From contig CAVXLQ010000004.1 of NCBI GenBank assembly GCA_963762635.1, forward strand, positions 372,001-436,000: DNA of 64,000 nt, read 5' to 3'. Positions 7,060 to 15,296 of the stretch are shown piece after piece. Made by a program: the position numbers and the translations under genes. The notes beneath the pieces are model-generated. The model was not told where the DNA came from and made no database searches. It saw nothing but the letters and a program-made list of their open reading frames with translations. Origin of the DNA: Tenggerimyces sp963762635 (GTDB taxonomy: Bacteria > Actinomycetota > Actinomycetes > Propionibacteriales > Actinopolymorphaceae). Position 1 is the stretch's first letter. Each line of letters opens with the position of its first letter.

Positions 7060-9130
7060 CATCCGCGTACCCGTTGACGAAACGGCGTGCGACGCTCCCG
7101 GCTACCACGTCGCGTACGACGGGATCGGGGCAGAGTTCGACGGCGGCGCGCTGCCGGCCGGTTGGGCGGTCACCGACGCGGCTGGAACGGGCCAGGTGTG
7201 GCGCTTCGACGATCCGGGCCGAAGGTCCAACAGGACTGGAGGAAACGGCGGGTTCGCGATCCTCGACAGCTTCTACTACTGGCTGGGCGGGCACCAGGAC
7301 TCCACGCTGGTCTCACCGGCCGCCGATCTGAGTGGGCAGTCGGCGCCGGCGCTGAGCTTCCGGCAGGACTTCGACAAGCACTTCACCGACACCGCGCAGG
7401 TCGACCTCAGCGTCGACGGCGGGCAGACGTGGGAGACCGTGCTGGACCAGACCGCGGAGGCGCTCGGCCCGCGGCAGGAGACGATCCCGATCCCGCAGGC
7501 GGCGCACAAGCCCGACGTCCGGGTGCGATTCCACTACATCGGGACCTGGGACGACTGGTGGCAGGTCGACGATGTGGTGCTCGGCAAGCGTCTCTGCGTG
7601 CCGACTGCCGGCGGGCTCGTGCTCGGTCACGTCCGCGATCGCAACACCGGCTCGGCGATCGACGCCGCCGAGGTGAGGCTCGGTGAGCAGGCCGTCCGTA
7701 CCAGCGACGGGTTCTACTGGCTGTTCGCCCCGGGCTCCTCGGCAGCGCTGTCGGCGTCCGCGCCCTCGTACACGACGCAGCCGCGCACGACGAGCGTCGC
7801 GCGAGGCGGCATACGCACGGTCGAGTTCTCGCTCGCGGCCGGGCGGCTGTCCGTCGAGCCCGGCGAGCTCTCCCTGGCCGCTCGCGGGACTCGAGAGGTG
7901 CGGCGTTCGTTCACGATCACCAACACGGGAACGGCTCCGGTCGCGGTCGAGCTGAGTGAACGGAAGGCCGTCGGCCCGGTCGCGAACGGTGCGGGCGCGA
8001 AGGTCGTCGAGATCCCCGGCACGTACTCGCCGCTGCCGTTCGCCAAAGCCCCGTTGGCGAACGGGACGAGCCCGAAGCCGGCGGCCGCGCCGTGGACCGA
8101 CGTCGCGGACTATCCGATCCGGATCATGGACAACGCGGTGGGCGAGCTGGACGGCAAGATCTACTCGGTCGGCGGGGTCGACGGAGTGGAGGTGTCCGAT
8201 CGCGGCTACGTCTACGACCCCGACAAGAGCAGCTGGTCGGCGATCGCGCCGCTGCCGAGTGCGCGAGAGAACGCGGCGGGCGCGTTCATCGGCGACACGT
8301 TCTTCGTCAACGGTGGTTGGGGTCCCGACCTGCGCGCGACGAAGACGACGTTCGCGTACGCGCCGGCGACGAACACCTGGCGCAAGGTGGCGGACGCTCC
8401 GATCGCCACGGCCGGCGCGGGCCGAGCGGTGCTCGACGGCAAGCTGTACGTGATCGGCGGGTGCACGAACGCGTGCGACGGCCAGGACGTGCAGGTCTAC
8501 GATCCGGCGACCGACTCGTGGCAGCTGGTGGCGAGCTATCCCATGTCGGCAGGGCATCTGGCCTGCGCCGCGCTCGACGGCTCGCTCTACTGTGCCGGCG
8601 GCGTGCGGCGTGGTGGGACGACGTGGCAGAACACCTACGCGTACTCGCCGGCGGCCGACACCTGGACGCCGCGCGCCGACCTGCCGATTCCCCTGTGGGG
8701 CATGGGTTATACGGCTGCGTACGACCAGCTGATCGTGTCCGGCGGAATCAACGGTGGTGTGCTGACCAACGCCAGCTACGCGTACGACCCGCGGACGGAC
8801 GCTTGGTCGGTCCTGCCGGCAGCGAACAAACCGCTGTACCGAGGCGGCAGTACGTGCGGCTTCTACCGCGTCGGCGGCTCGCCGACGAGCGGCTTCCAGC
8901 CGGTGTCCGACGTCCAGGTGCTGCCCACGTACGGCGACTGCGAGCCGGTCGACGTGCCGTGGCTGGCGCTGGACCGTACGACGTTCACGCTCGCGGCCGG
9001 GGAGAAGGCCCGGGTCACGGTCACCGCCAAAGCGCCAGCGCCGGGCACGTACGAGGCGGGAGTGTGGATCCGCGAGGACACTCCGTACCTCGCCCAGCCG
9101 CTCGACGTCACGTTGGCGGCGACACGCTAA
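6956..9130 (+). CDS. C-terminal part of the frameshifted subtilase: beta domains and Kelch repeats
   Basis: This frame is open from about 6926 (DPADGRYSLTVPAGATYTL), directly continuing the carboxypeptidase-regulatory-like domain of the upstream ORF, so both belong to one original gene of about 1,320 codons. Next come a jelly-roll-like segment (SFYYWLGGHQDSTLVSP, WDDWWQVDDVVLG), another regulatory-like beta domain, a strand-rich linker (FTITNTGTAPVAVELSE), and at least five Kelch-type blades (GKIYSVGGVDG, DTFFVNGGWG, GKLYVIGGC, GSLYCAGGV, DQLIVSGGI). It ends with an Ig-like domain. The GTG at 6956 is only the first start codon in frame; no convincing ribosome-binding site supports independent translation. 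Confidence 0.7.
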   Translation: MPAGATYTLRVSSEYGGYRAVAEEVVVGSRNLTRDIRVPVDETACDAPGYHVAYDGIGAEFDGGALPAGWAVTDAAGTGQVWRFDDPGRRSNRTGGNGGFAILDSFYYWLGGHQDSTLVSPAADLSGQSAPALSFRQDFDKHFTDTAQVDLSVDGGQTWETVLDQTAEALGPRQETIPIPQAAHKPDVRVRFHYIGTWDDWWQVDDVVLGKRLCVPTAGGLVLGHVRDRNTGSAIDAAEVRLGEQAVRTSDGFYWLFAPGSSAALSASAPSYTTQPRTTSVARGGIRTVEFSLAAGRLSVEPGELSLAARGTREVRRSFTITNTGTAPVAVELSERKAVGPVANGAGAKVVEIPGTYSPLPFAKAPLANGTSPKPAAAPWTDVADYPIRIMDNAVGELDGKIYSVGGVDGVEVSDRGYVYDPDKSSWSAIAPLPSARENAAGAFIGDTFFVNGGWGPDLRATKTTFAYAPATNTWRKVADAPIATAGAGRAVLDGKLYVIGGCTNACDGQDVQVYDPATDSWQLVASYPMSAGHLACAALDGSLYCAGGVRRGGTTWQNTYAYSPAADTWTPRADLPIPLWGMGYTAAYDQLIVSGGINGGVLTNASYAYDPRTDAWSVLPAANKPLYRGGSTCGFYRVGGSPTSGFQPVSDVQVLPTYGDCEPVDVPWLALDRTTFTLAAGEKARVTVTAKAPAPGTYEAGVWIREDTPYLAQPLDVTLAATR

Positions 9131-9208
9131 GGGAGGTAGGTCCAGCCGCCAAGGTGGGTAGGGGGTGTCACGGCCAAGACTTCTGAGAAGTACGGAGGCG
9201 AGAAAGCC

Positions 9209-10801
9209 GTGACACAGTTCGACTACGTCGTTGTCGGCGCGGGGGCGGCCGGTTGCGTGCTCGCCAACCGGCTGTCCGAGGACCCGAGGACGACTGTGCT
9301 GCTGGTCGAGGCGGGTGACCAGGACAGCAACCCGCTGATCGCGATGCCCAGGGGCTTCGGTGAGCTGTTGGGCGACCCGAACGCCGCGTGGCTCTACCCG
9401 ACCCGCCCGTTCGGGCCGACCCAACAGGTGGAGTACTGGGTCCGGGGCAAGACGCTCGGCGGATCGAGCTCGGTCAACGGGATGGTCTACAACCGGGGCA
9501 GCCGCGCGGACTACGACGCGATCGAAGCGCTCGGCAACCCCGGCTGGGGCTGGGACGACCTGCTGCCGGTGTACAAGACGATCGAGGACCACGAGCTCGG
9601 AGCGTCCGACGTACGCGGTGCGGGTGGTCCGCTGCACGTCTCGACGATCGACGGGGCCGATCCGTTGCTCGAGGACGTCATCGCCGCCGGCACCGAGCTC
9701 GGCTGGCGGCGGACGCGCGACCTCAACGAGAACGACGACGAGCGCATCGGCTACGCGTCCGCGACGATCCACGACGGCCGGCGGTGGAGCGCGGCCGACG
9801 CGTTCCTCCGCCCCGCCTTGGACCGCCCCAACCTCACGGTCGCGGTGCGCACGATCGTCGACCGAGTGGTGCTGGACGGCGACCGGGCCGTCGGCGTCAT
9901 GGGACGGCAGGACGGGCAACCGTTCGAGGCCGAAGCCGGCGAGGTGATCCTCGCTGCCGGCGCCATCGCCACTCCCCAGCTGCTCCAGCTCTCCGGGATC
10001 GGACCCGCGGACGTGCTGCGGTCGGCGGGCGTCGACGTCGCGGTGGACAGCCCGAACGTCGGCACTCGGCTGCGCGAGCACCGCGCGTTCATGCTGCAGT
10101 TCCGGCTGGCCGAAGACCTCGGCTACAACAAGGTGCTGAGCACCGCGGAGGGCCAGCAGGCGGCGATGCTGGAGTACCAGGAGAGCCGGACCGGGGTCTT
10201 CGCCGCGCCGTCGCACGACCTCGTCGCGTTCCTCAAGACCCGGCCGGACCTGGACCGCCCGGACGCCCAGGTCCAGATCGCGCCCTGGTCGATCGCGCCG
10301 CGTGAGCAGGCCAAGGCGATCGAGATCGAACGGGAGCCGGGGATGATGTGCGTGGTGTTCATCCTGCGCCCGGACAGCGAGGGCAGCCTCCGGATCACGT
10401 CGGCGGAGCCCGACGCGCCGCTGGACATCGACGCGAACTACCTCGCGACCGAGCACGACCGCACGACGGCGGTCGGCTCGTTCCGGGCGCTGCGCCGCCT
10501 GTTCGGCACCGAACCGCTCGCCGGCCGGATCGAGCACGAGACCGTTCCGGGTCCGGCGGTCGACGCCGACCAGGAGATCCTGGACTTCGGGCTGACGGTC
10601 GGCAGCGCCGGCTACCACACGGTGGCGACCTGCGCGATGGGCCCGAACGAGGACGACGTGGTCGACGCCCAGCTCCGCGTGCGCGGGGTGGCCAACCTGC
10701 GCGTGGTGGATGCCTCGGTGCTGCCGACGCTGGTGTCCGGCAACCTGAACGGGCCGGTGTCGGCGCTGGCCTGGCGAGCGGCCGACCTGATCCTGGCCTA
10801 G
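9209..10801 (+). CDS. GMC family FAD-dependent oxidoreductase (choline dehydrogenase-like)
   Basis: The 530-residue protein starts at GTG 9209 behind CGGAGG. The N-terminus has the FAD dinucleotide motif VVGAGAAGCVLANRLSE and an acidic strand end (LLVEAG). GMC signatures follow: GGSSSVNGMVYNRG and GAIATPQLLQLSGIG. The C-terminus has the expected catalytic His and Asn in GYHTVATCAMG and VSGNLNGPVSALA. There is no signal peptide, so it acts in the cytoplasm on an alcohol substrate I cannot specify. It is followed by palindromic element copy 2. Confidence 0.88.
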   Translation: MTQFDYVVVGAGAAGCVLANRLSEDPRTTVLLVEAGDQDSNPLIAMPRGFGELLGDPNAAWLYPTRPFGPTQQVEYWVRGKTLGGSSSVNGMVYNRGSRADYDAIEALGNPGWGWDDLLPVYKTIEDHELGASDVRGAGGPLHVSTIDGADPLLEDVIAAGTELGWRRTRDLNENDDERIGYASATIHDGRRWSAADAFLRPALDRPNLTVAVRTIVDRVVLDGDRAVGVMGRQDGQPFEAEAGEVILAAGAIATPQLLQLSGIGPADVLRSAGVDVAVDSPNVGTRLREHRAFMLQFRLAEDLGYNKVLSTAEGQQAAMLEYQESRTGVFAAPSHDLVAFLKTRPDLDRPDAQVQIAPWSIAPREQAKAIEIEREPGMMCVVFILRPDSEGSLRITSAEPDAPLDIDANYLATEHDRTTAVGSFRALRRLFGTEPLAGRIEHETVPGPAVDADQEILDFGLTVGSAGYHTVATCAMGPNEDDVVDAQLRVRGVANLRVVDASVLPTLVSGNLNGPVSALAWRAADLILA

Positions 10802-10817
10802 GCGCGCGCCCACCCGG

Positions 10818-10892
10818 GTGATCATGTACGTGATCATGAAGGGAAAGCCGGCGTATTCGCCTGTCTGGCTTCATGATCACGTACATGATCAC
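10818..10892. repeat. Nested palindromic intergenic element, copy 2 (75 bp, most perfect copy)
   Basis: The outer 24 bases (10818-10841) are exactly mirrored at 10869-10892 and consist of two 12-nt units, GTGATCATGTAC and GTGATCATGAAG. The inner part is less regular. It sits between the convergent GMC (stop at 10801) and ECF sigma genes, again exactly 2 nt past the TAG of the minus-strand gene (CTA at 10895). Confidence 0.9.
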
Positions 10893-10894
10893 AG

Positions 10895-12133
10895 CTAGGC
10901 GGTGCGGGTGGCGAGGAAGTCGCGCTCGGCCTCGTTCGCGGTCAGCTCCAGGGCCTGCTGGTAGGCGACGGCCGCCTCGTCCGGGCGGCCGAGGCGTTCC
11001 AGCAGGTCGGCCTTGATCGCGGGGAGGTACTGGTAGCGGGTGAGCTGGCCGTCGCGCTCGAGCCGTACGACCTCGGCGAGCGCCTCTTCGGGGCCGGCGA
11101 CGCGCGCGAGCGGGATCGTCCGGTTCAGCGCGACGACGGGGGACGGCCAGGCGAGCAGCAGCTCGTCGTACAGCTGGAGGATCTGCGGCCAGTCGGTCTG
11201 CTCGTACGTGGTGGCCTCGGCGTACAGCGAGGCGATCGCCGCCTGGAGCACGTACCGGCCAGGCCGTCCGGCGCGCAGGGCGTCGACGATCAGGCGGTCG
11301 GCCTCGGCCATGGCCGAGCGGTCCCACTGCGAACGGTCCTGCTCGTCCAGCCGCAGCAGCCGCCCGTCGGCGTCGACCCGGGTGGCGCGGCGCGCGTTCG
11401 TGACCAGCAGGAGGGCGAGCAGCCCCCAGACCTCGCGCTCGTCCGGCATCAGGTCGCGCAGCATGCGGGCCAGCCGCAGCGCCTCGTCCATCAGGTCCGT
11501 ACGCAGCAGCGACGGCCCCGACGGCGCGGTGTGGCCGGTCGTGAACAGCAGGTGGATCACGCCGAGGACCGCCGCCAGCCGGTCCGGCAGGTCGGCCGCG
11601 GCGGGCATCCGGAACGGGATGCGCGCGGTCGAGATCTTCCGCTTCGCTCGGGTGAGGCGAGCCGCCATCGTCGGCTCGGAGACCACGAACGCGCTGGCGA
11701 TGTCGGGCGTCGAGACGCCGCAGACCAGCCGCAACGTCAGCGCCATCTGCGCGTCCCGGGCCAGCGCCGGGTGGCAGCACAGGAAGACCAGCCGCAGCCG
11801 TTCGTCCGGGACGACGTCCTCCAGCTCTTCCGGGGTCGGTTCGTCCATCTCGTCGTCCACCTCCTCGGGCTCGACCAGCAACCGGAGCTTCGAGCGGAAC
11901 ACCTGGTGATGCCGCAGCGCGTCCAGCGCGCGGCGTTTGGCCGTCGTGGTGAGCCAGGCGCCCGGGTTGCGCGGGATCCCGTCCCGTTTCCAGGACGTCA
12001 GCGCGGCCGCGTACGCCTCCTGCACGCACTCCTCGGCCAGGTCGAGGTCCTGCGCGACGCGCGCCGTCGCGGCGAGCACGAGGGCCCACTCGCGACGGTG
12101 CGCGTCCGCGACCGCGCCTCGAACGTCGGTCAT
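10895..12133 (-). CDS. ECF42-type RNA polymerase sigma factor with TPR-like C-terminal extension
   Basis: The 412-residue protein has sigma region 2 (RVAQDLDLAEECVQEAYAAA), region 4 (LTLRLVCGVSTPDIASAFVV, then EPTMAARLTRAKRKI), and a long helical C-terminal extension (LLFTTGHTAPSG, LYDELLLAWPSPVVALNRT). That is the hallmark of the SigJ-like ECF42 group. The ATG overlaps the stop of the upstream DGPF/YCII-domain gene by 4 nt, matching the conserved ECF42 gene pair, in which the DGPF protein replaces a classical anti-sigma factor (family knowledge). Palindromic element copy 2 lies directly downstream. Confidence 0.9.
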   Translation of the reverse strand: MTDVRGAVADAHRREWALVLAATARVAQDLDLAEECVQEAYAAALTSWKRDGIPRNPGAWLTTTAKRRALDALRHHQVFRSKLRLLVEPEEVDDEMDEPTPEELEDVVPDERLRLVFLCCHPALARDAQMALTLRLVCGVSTPDIASAFVVSEPTMAARLTRAKRKISTARIPFRMPAAADLPDRLAAVLGVIHLLFTTGHTAPSGPSLLRTDLMDEALRLARMLRDLMPDEREVWGLLALLLVTNARRATRVDADGRLLRLDEQDRSQWDRSAMAEADRLIVDALRAGRPGRYVLQAAIASLYAEATTYEQTDWPQILQLYDELLLAWPSPVVALNRTIPLARVAGPEEALAEVVRLERDGQLTRYQYLPAIKADLLERLGRPDEAAVAYQQALELTANEAERDFLATRTA

Positions 12134-12486
12134 CCGGCCTTCCGGTCCACGACGCCGCCGCTGTCGATCGGGCGAACTTCCACGCCGCCGCCCTGCTGGC
12201 AGGCGGGGTTGAGCTTGGCGATCGCCAGCGCGGCGTCCAGGTCGGGCGCCTCGAGGATGTAGAAGCCGGCGACGATCTCCTTCGCGTCGACGAACGGTCC
12301 GTCGGTGATGACGTCGCCCTTGACCGACGTCGCCATGTCCCGCGGGGTCAGCGCCCACGCCGCCACCATGGCGCCGGTACGTTCCAGCTCCTCGGCGTAC
12401 CGGTCGGCCGAGGCCGTGTCGCCGGGTGCGCGGTGTGGCCTGTGCGCGGAGTCGTTCGCGTAGATAAGGACTGCGTACTGAGCCAT
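12130..12486 (-). CDS. YciI-like DGPF-domain protein, partner of the ECF42 sigma factor
   Basis: The 118-residue protein starts MAQYAVLIYAND and contains VITDGPFVDAKEIVAGFYIL, the DGPF motif that names the family, then LDAALAIAKLNPAC and a VEVRPI strand. It is a YCII-related small dimeric fold. The ATG at 12486 is preferred to an in-frame upstream start because the family begins here and AAAGG lies about 11 nt upstream. Translation is coupled to the sigma gene through an ATGA overlap. It is thought to modulate the sigma factor, by a mechanism not known to me. Confidence 0.85.
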   Translation of the reverse strand: MAQYAVLIYANDSAHRPHRAPGDTASADRYAEELERTGAMVAAWALTPRDMATSVKGDVITDGPFVDAKEIVAGFYILEAPDLDAALAIAKLNPACQQGGGVEVRPIDSGGVVDRKAG

Positions 12487-12624
12487 CTCGGGGCTGCCTT
12501 TCCATCGGTTGATTCTCGGTCGGTTCACTGATACGTCGCGCGCCTCGACCAGAATCGACAGCTAGTAGAGCAGATTCTTTTCAGGCTCCTCCGCGCGACT
12601 ATCGTGGCTGAGCGGAGGTGTGGT

Positions 12625-13068
12625 GTGGACTTGGTCGTGAACGGTCGGCCCGTGCAGCTCGATCTGGATCCGGAGACCCCTCTTCTCTACGTCCTGCGCA
12701 ACGACCTGGGGCTGATGGGGACGCGCTTCGGCTGTGGCAGCGGGCAGTGCGGCGCGTGCATGGTGCTGGTCGACGGCCATCCGATGCCGTCGTGCGACCT
12801 GCCGCTCTCGGCGGTCGACGGGAAGACGGTGATCACGGTCGAGGGACTCGGCGATCCGCACCCGTTGCAGGAGGCGTTCCTGGACGAACAGGCCGCGCAG
12901 TGCGGGTACTGCGTCTCGGGGATCCTGGTGAACGCGGCCGCGCTGTTGGCGCGCGATCCGCATCCCACCGAGGAGGCCGTACGGACCCAGCTCGATCGCA
13001 ACCTGTGCCGCTGCGGAGTGCACAACCGCGTGGTGCGGGCCGTGCTGCGGACGGCGGAGTCGGCATGA
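12625..13068 (+). CDS. (2Fe-2S)-binding subunit of a xanthine-dehydrogenase-family hydroxylase
   Basis: The 147-residue protein has both cluster motifs: a plant-ferredoxin-type set in FGCGSGQCGACMVLVDG plus SCDLPL, and the alpha-helical set CGYCVSGI with NLCRCGVH. The start is GTG 12625, 6 nt after GGAGG; the longer GTG 12604 has no good site. Its stop overlaps the next gene by 4 nt (ATGA). It passes electrons from the molybdenum subunit. No FAD subunit gene is nearby, which points to the isoquinoline 1-oxidoreductase type of two-subunit enzyme. Confidence 0.88.
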   Translation: MDLVVNGRPVQLDLDPETPLLYVLRNDLGLMGTRFGCGSGQCGACMVLVDGHPMPSCDLPLSAVDGKTVITVEGLGDPHPLQEAFLDEQAAQCGYCVSGILVNAAALLARDPHPTEEAVRTQLDRNLCRCGVHNRVVRAVLRTAESA

Positions 13069-15140
13069 GCCTTCCGCGTTCGCTCGCCGCCAACCCTCGG
13101 TTGACGACGTGGCTGTCGTTCGACGCGCCGGGCCTTGTGTCGGTGCGAGTCGGCAAGGTCGAGCTCGGGCAAGGGATCGCGACGGCCATGGCGTCCATCG
13201 CCGCGTTCGAGCTCGATCTCGCGCTCGAGCAGGTACGGATGGTGCCGGCGTCCACCTCGGCCGGGCCGAACGAAGGGACGACGGCGGGCTCGATGTCCGT
13301 CCAGGAGTCCGGCGCGTCGCTGCGGCAGGTCTGCGCGGAGGCCCGCGCGGTGCTCGTCGCCGCCGCCGCGGCGAAGCTCTCCGGCGACGTCACCGTCCTC
13401 CGCGGCACCTTGACGACGGCCTCGGGCGAGGCTGTTACGTACTGGGATCTCGACACGAAGTCGCTGTTGGACCGCGAGGCCGAGGGTCTCGTTCGGCCGA
13501 AGGTGCCGGAGCCTGTCGGGAGCCCGGCGCGGATCGACCTTCCGGACAAGGTGTTCGGCCGGCCTCGGTACGTCCACGACCTCCGGCTGCCTGGGCAGCG
13601 GTACGGGCGGGTCGTCCGGCTGCCGACGGTGGGTGCGGTGCTGACGTCCGTCGACGAGTCGGTGGTGGACTCGCTGCCGGACGTTGTCGTCGTGCGGGAC
13701 GGCAGCTTCCTCGGCGTGGTGGCCGTGCGCGAGGAGGTCGCTGTCAAGGCGGCCTTGCTGTTGGCGGCTTCCGCTCAGTGGGATCGGCCGGTGTCGCTGC
13801 CCGAGGAAGCGGAGTTGCCCGAATGGGTCCGTGCCGAAGCTGCCGAATCGTCCACGGTACATGAGGTTTCCGGCTCGCCTGCCGGAGTTGTGGTGGAGCA
13901 TCGCGCCACCTACAGCCGTCCGTACATCGCGCACGCGTCGATCGCGCCGAGCTGCGGTGTCGCGCAGTGGACGGGCACGTCGGTGCAGGTGTGGTCGCAC
14001 TCGCAGGGCGTCCACGCGCTGCGGGGCGCGATCGCGCAGGCGTTGGCGATGCCGTTGTCCGACGTGTCCGTCCAGCATGTCGAGGGTGCCGGATGCTACG
14101 GGCACAACCCGGCCGACGACGCGGCGTTCGACGCCGTGCTGCTCGCGCGGGCGGTGCCGGGCCGACCGGTGCAGGCGATGTGGAGCCGTGCCGACGAGTT
14201 GGGGGCAGGGCCGTTTGGCCCGGCGATGGTCGCCGATCTCACTGCGGGCCTGGACGAATCGGGTCGGGTGGTGAGCTGGCGGCACGACACGTTCAGCCAG
14301 GGCCACACCGCACGACCGGGATACGCGGGAACGCCGGGTCTGTTGGCAAGCGCCGCGATCGCCGGCGGCGCGCCGTTGGCACCCGCCTCCGACCCAGGGC
14401 TGCCTTCCGGAGGTTCGTTGCGGAACTCGGTGCCGATCTACGACTTCCCTGTCCAGCAGGTGGTGAGCCATCGGTCGTTCGCGGTGGCGCCGCGGGCCTC
14501 GGCCATGCGTTCGCTCGGTGCGCACCTGAACGTGTTCGCGATCGAGTCGTTCATGGACGAGCTGGCCCTGCGCGCGGGCGCCGACCCGGTGGAGTTTCGC
14601 CTTGCCCAGCTGAGCGATCGGCGTGCCCGCGCGGTGCTCGAACGGGCAGCCGAGCTTGCCTCCTGGGGCAGCTGGACCGGCGGCGACTCGACGGGCCACG
14701 GCATCGCGATGGCGCGGTACAAAGGGATGGGCGCGTATTGCGCGGTCGTCGCCGAGGTGGAAGCGGTGCACTCCGTTCGGGTGAAGCGGCTCGTGATCAC
14801 CGTCGACGTCGGGCGTGTGGTGAGCCTCGACGGTGTGGTCAACCAGATCGAGGGCGGCGCGATCCAGGCCACGAGCTGGACGGTGTTGGAGCAGGTGCGA
14901 TTCTCGTCCGCGCAGGTCACGAGCACGGACTGGGAGACGTACCCGATCCTGCGCTTCAGCGACGTTCCGGACGTGGTGGTTGACGTTCTCGACCATCCCG
15001 AGCTGCCGAGCGTCGGCGCGGGCGAATGCGCGCAAGGTCCGACGGCCGCGGCGATTGGCAACGCCGTGCAAAACGCTTTGGGCGTGTCGGTGCGAAAGTT
15101 GCCTTTGACACCAGACAACATCGTCGCCGCACTACGGTGA
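13065..15140 (+). CDS. Molybdopterin-binding subunit of an isoquinoline 1-oxidoreductase-like hydroxylase
   Basis: The 691-residue protein begins ATG 13065, overlapping the 2Fe-2S gene. It shows VGKVELGQGIATAMASIAAFE near the N-terminus (the Mo-cofactor region found at the start of IorB-type subunits), YVHDLRLPGQRYGRVVRLP, AMRSLGAHLNVFAIESFMDE, and near the C-terminus the active-site glutamate motif VGAGECAQGPTAAAIGNA. Length and order fit IorB/aldehyde-dehydrogenase-type large subunits. There is no signal peptide, although some relatives are exported. The substrate (an N-heterocycle or aldehyde) is not inferable. No maturation factor gene is adjacent. Confidence 0.85.
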   Translation: MSLPRSLAANPRLTTWLSFDAPGLVSVRVGKVELGQGIATAMASIAAFELDLALEQVRMVPASTSAGPNEGTTAGSMSVQESGASLRQVCAEARAVLVAAAAAKLSGDVTVLRGTLTTASGEAVTYWDLDTKSLLDREAEGLVRPKVPEPVGSPARIDLPDKVFGRPRYVHDLRLPGQRYGRVVRLPTVGAVLTSVDESVVDSLPDVVVVRDGSFLGVVAVREEVAVKAALLLAASAQWDRPVSLPEEAELPEWVRAEAAESSTVHEVSGSPAGVVVEHRATYSRPYIAHASIAPSCGVAQWTGTSVQVWSHSQGVHALRGAIAQALAMPLSDVSVQHVEGAGCYGHNPADDAAFDAVLLARAVPGRPVQAMWSRADELGAGPFGPAMVADLTAGLDESGRVVSWRHDTFSQGHTARPGYAGTPGLLASAAIAGGAPLAPASDPGLPSGGSLRNSVPIYDFPVQQVVSHRSFAVAPRASAMRSLGAHLNVFAIESFMDELALRAGADPVEFRLAQLSDRRARAVLERAAELASWGSWTGGDSTGHGIAMARYKGMGAYCAVVAEVEAVHSVRVKRLVITVDVGRVVSLDGVVNQIEGGAIQATSWTVLEQVRFSSAQVTSTDWETYPILRFSDVPDVVVDVLDHPELPSVGAGECAQGPTAAAIGNAVQNALGVSVRKLPLTPDNIVAALR

Positions 15141-15296
15141 TCCACCCATATTCAGACAAGGTGATCGCCGCCTGAAACGAGGCGTGTTGGGTTGGTCCAT
15201 TCGGGGCCCGGTTCCCAGGTCCGGCTGTTAGCGTCTGCTGGTCGAGTCGGTTTACGGGGCCCAATCTCTTCCAAGTGCCTGTGGGGGGCCAAGCTG

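Noticed and set aside
7313..10837. 1,174-codon minus-strand open frame over the Kelch part and the GMC gene
   Set aside because: The sense strand has clear Kelch and GMC motifs; the antisense product is Arg/His/Gly-biased with no recognisable fold.
12687..15071. 794-codon minus-strand frame over the molybdenum hydroxylase genes
   Set aside because: Antisense to well-conserved Fe-S and molybdopterin motifs; no domain of its own.
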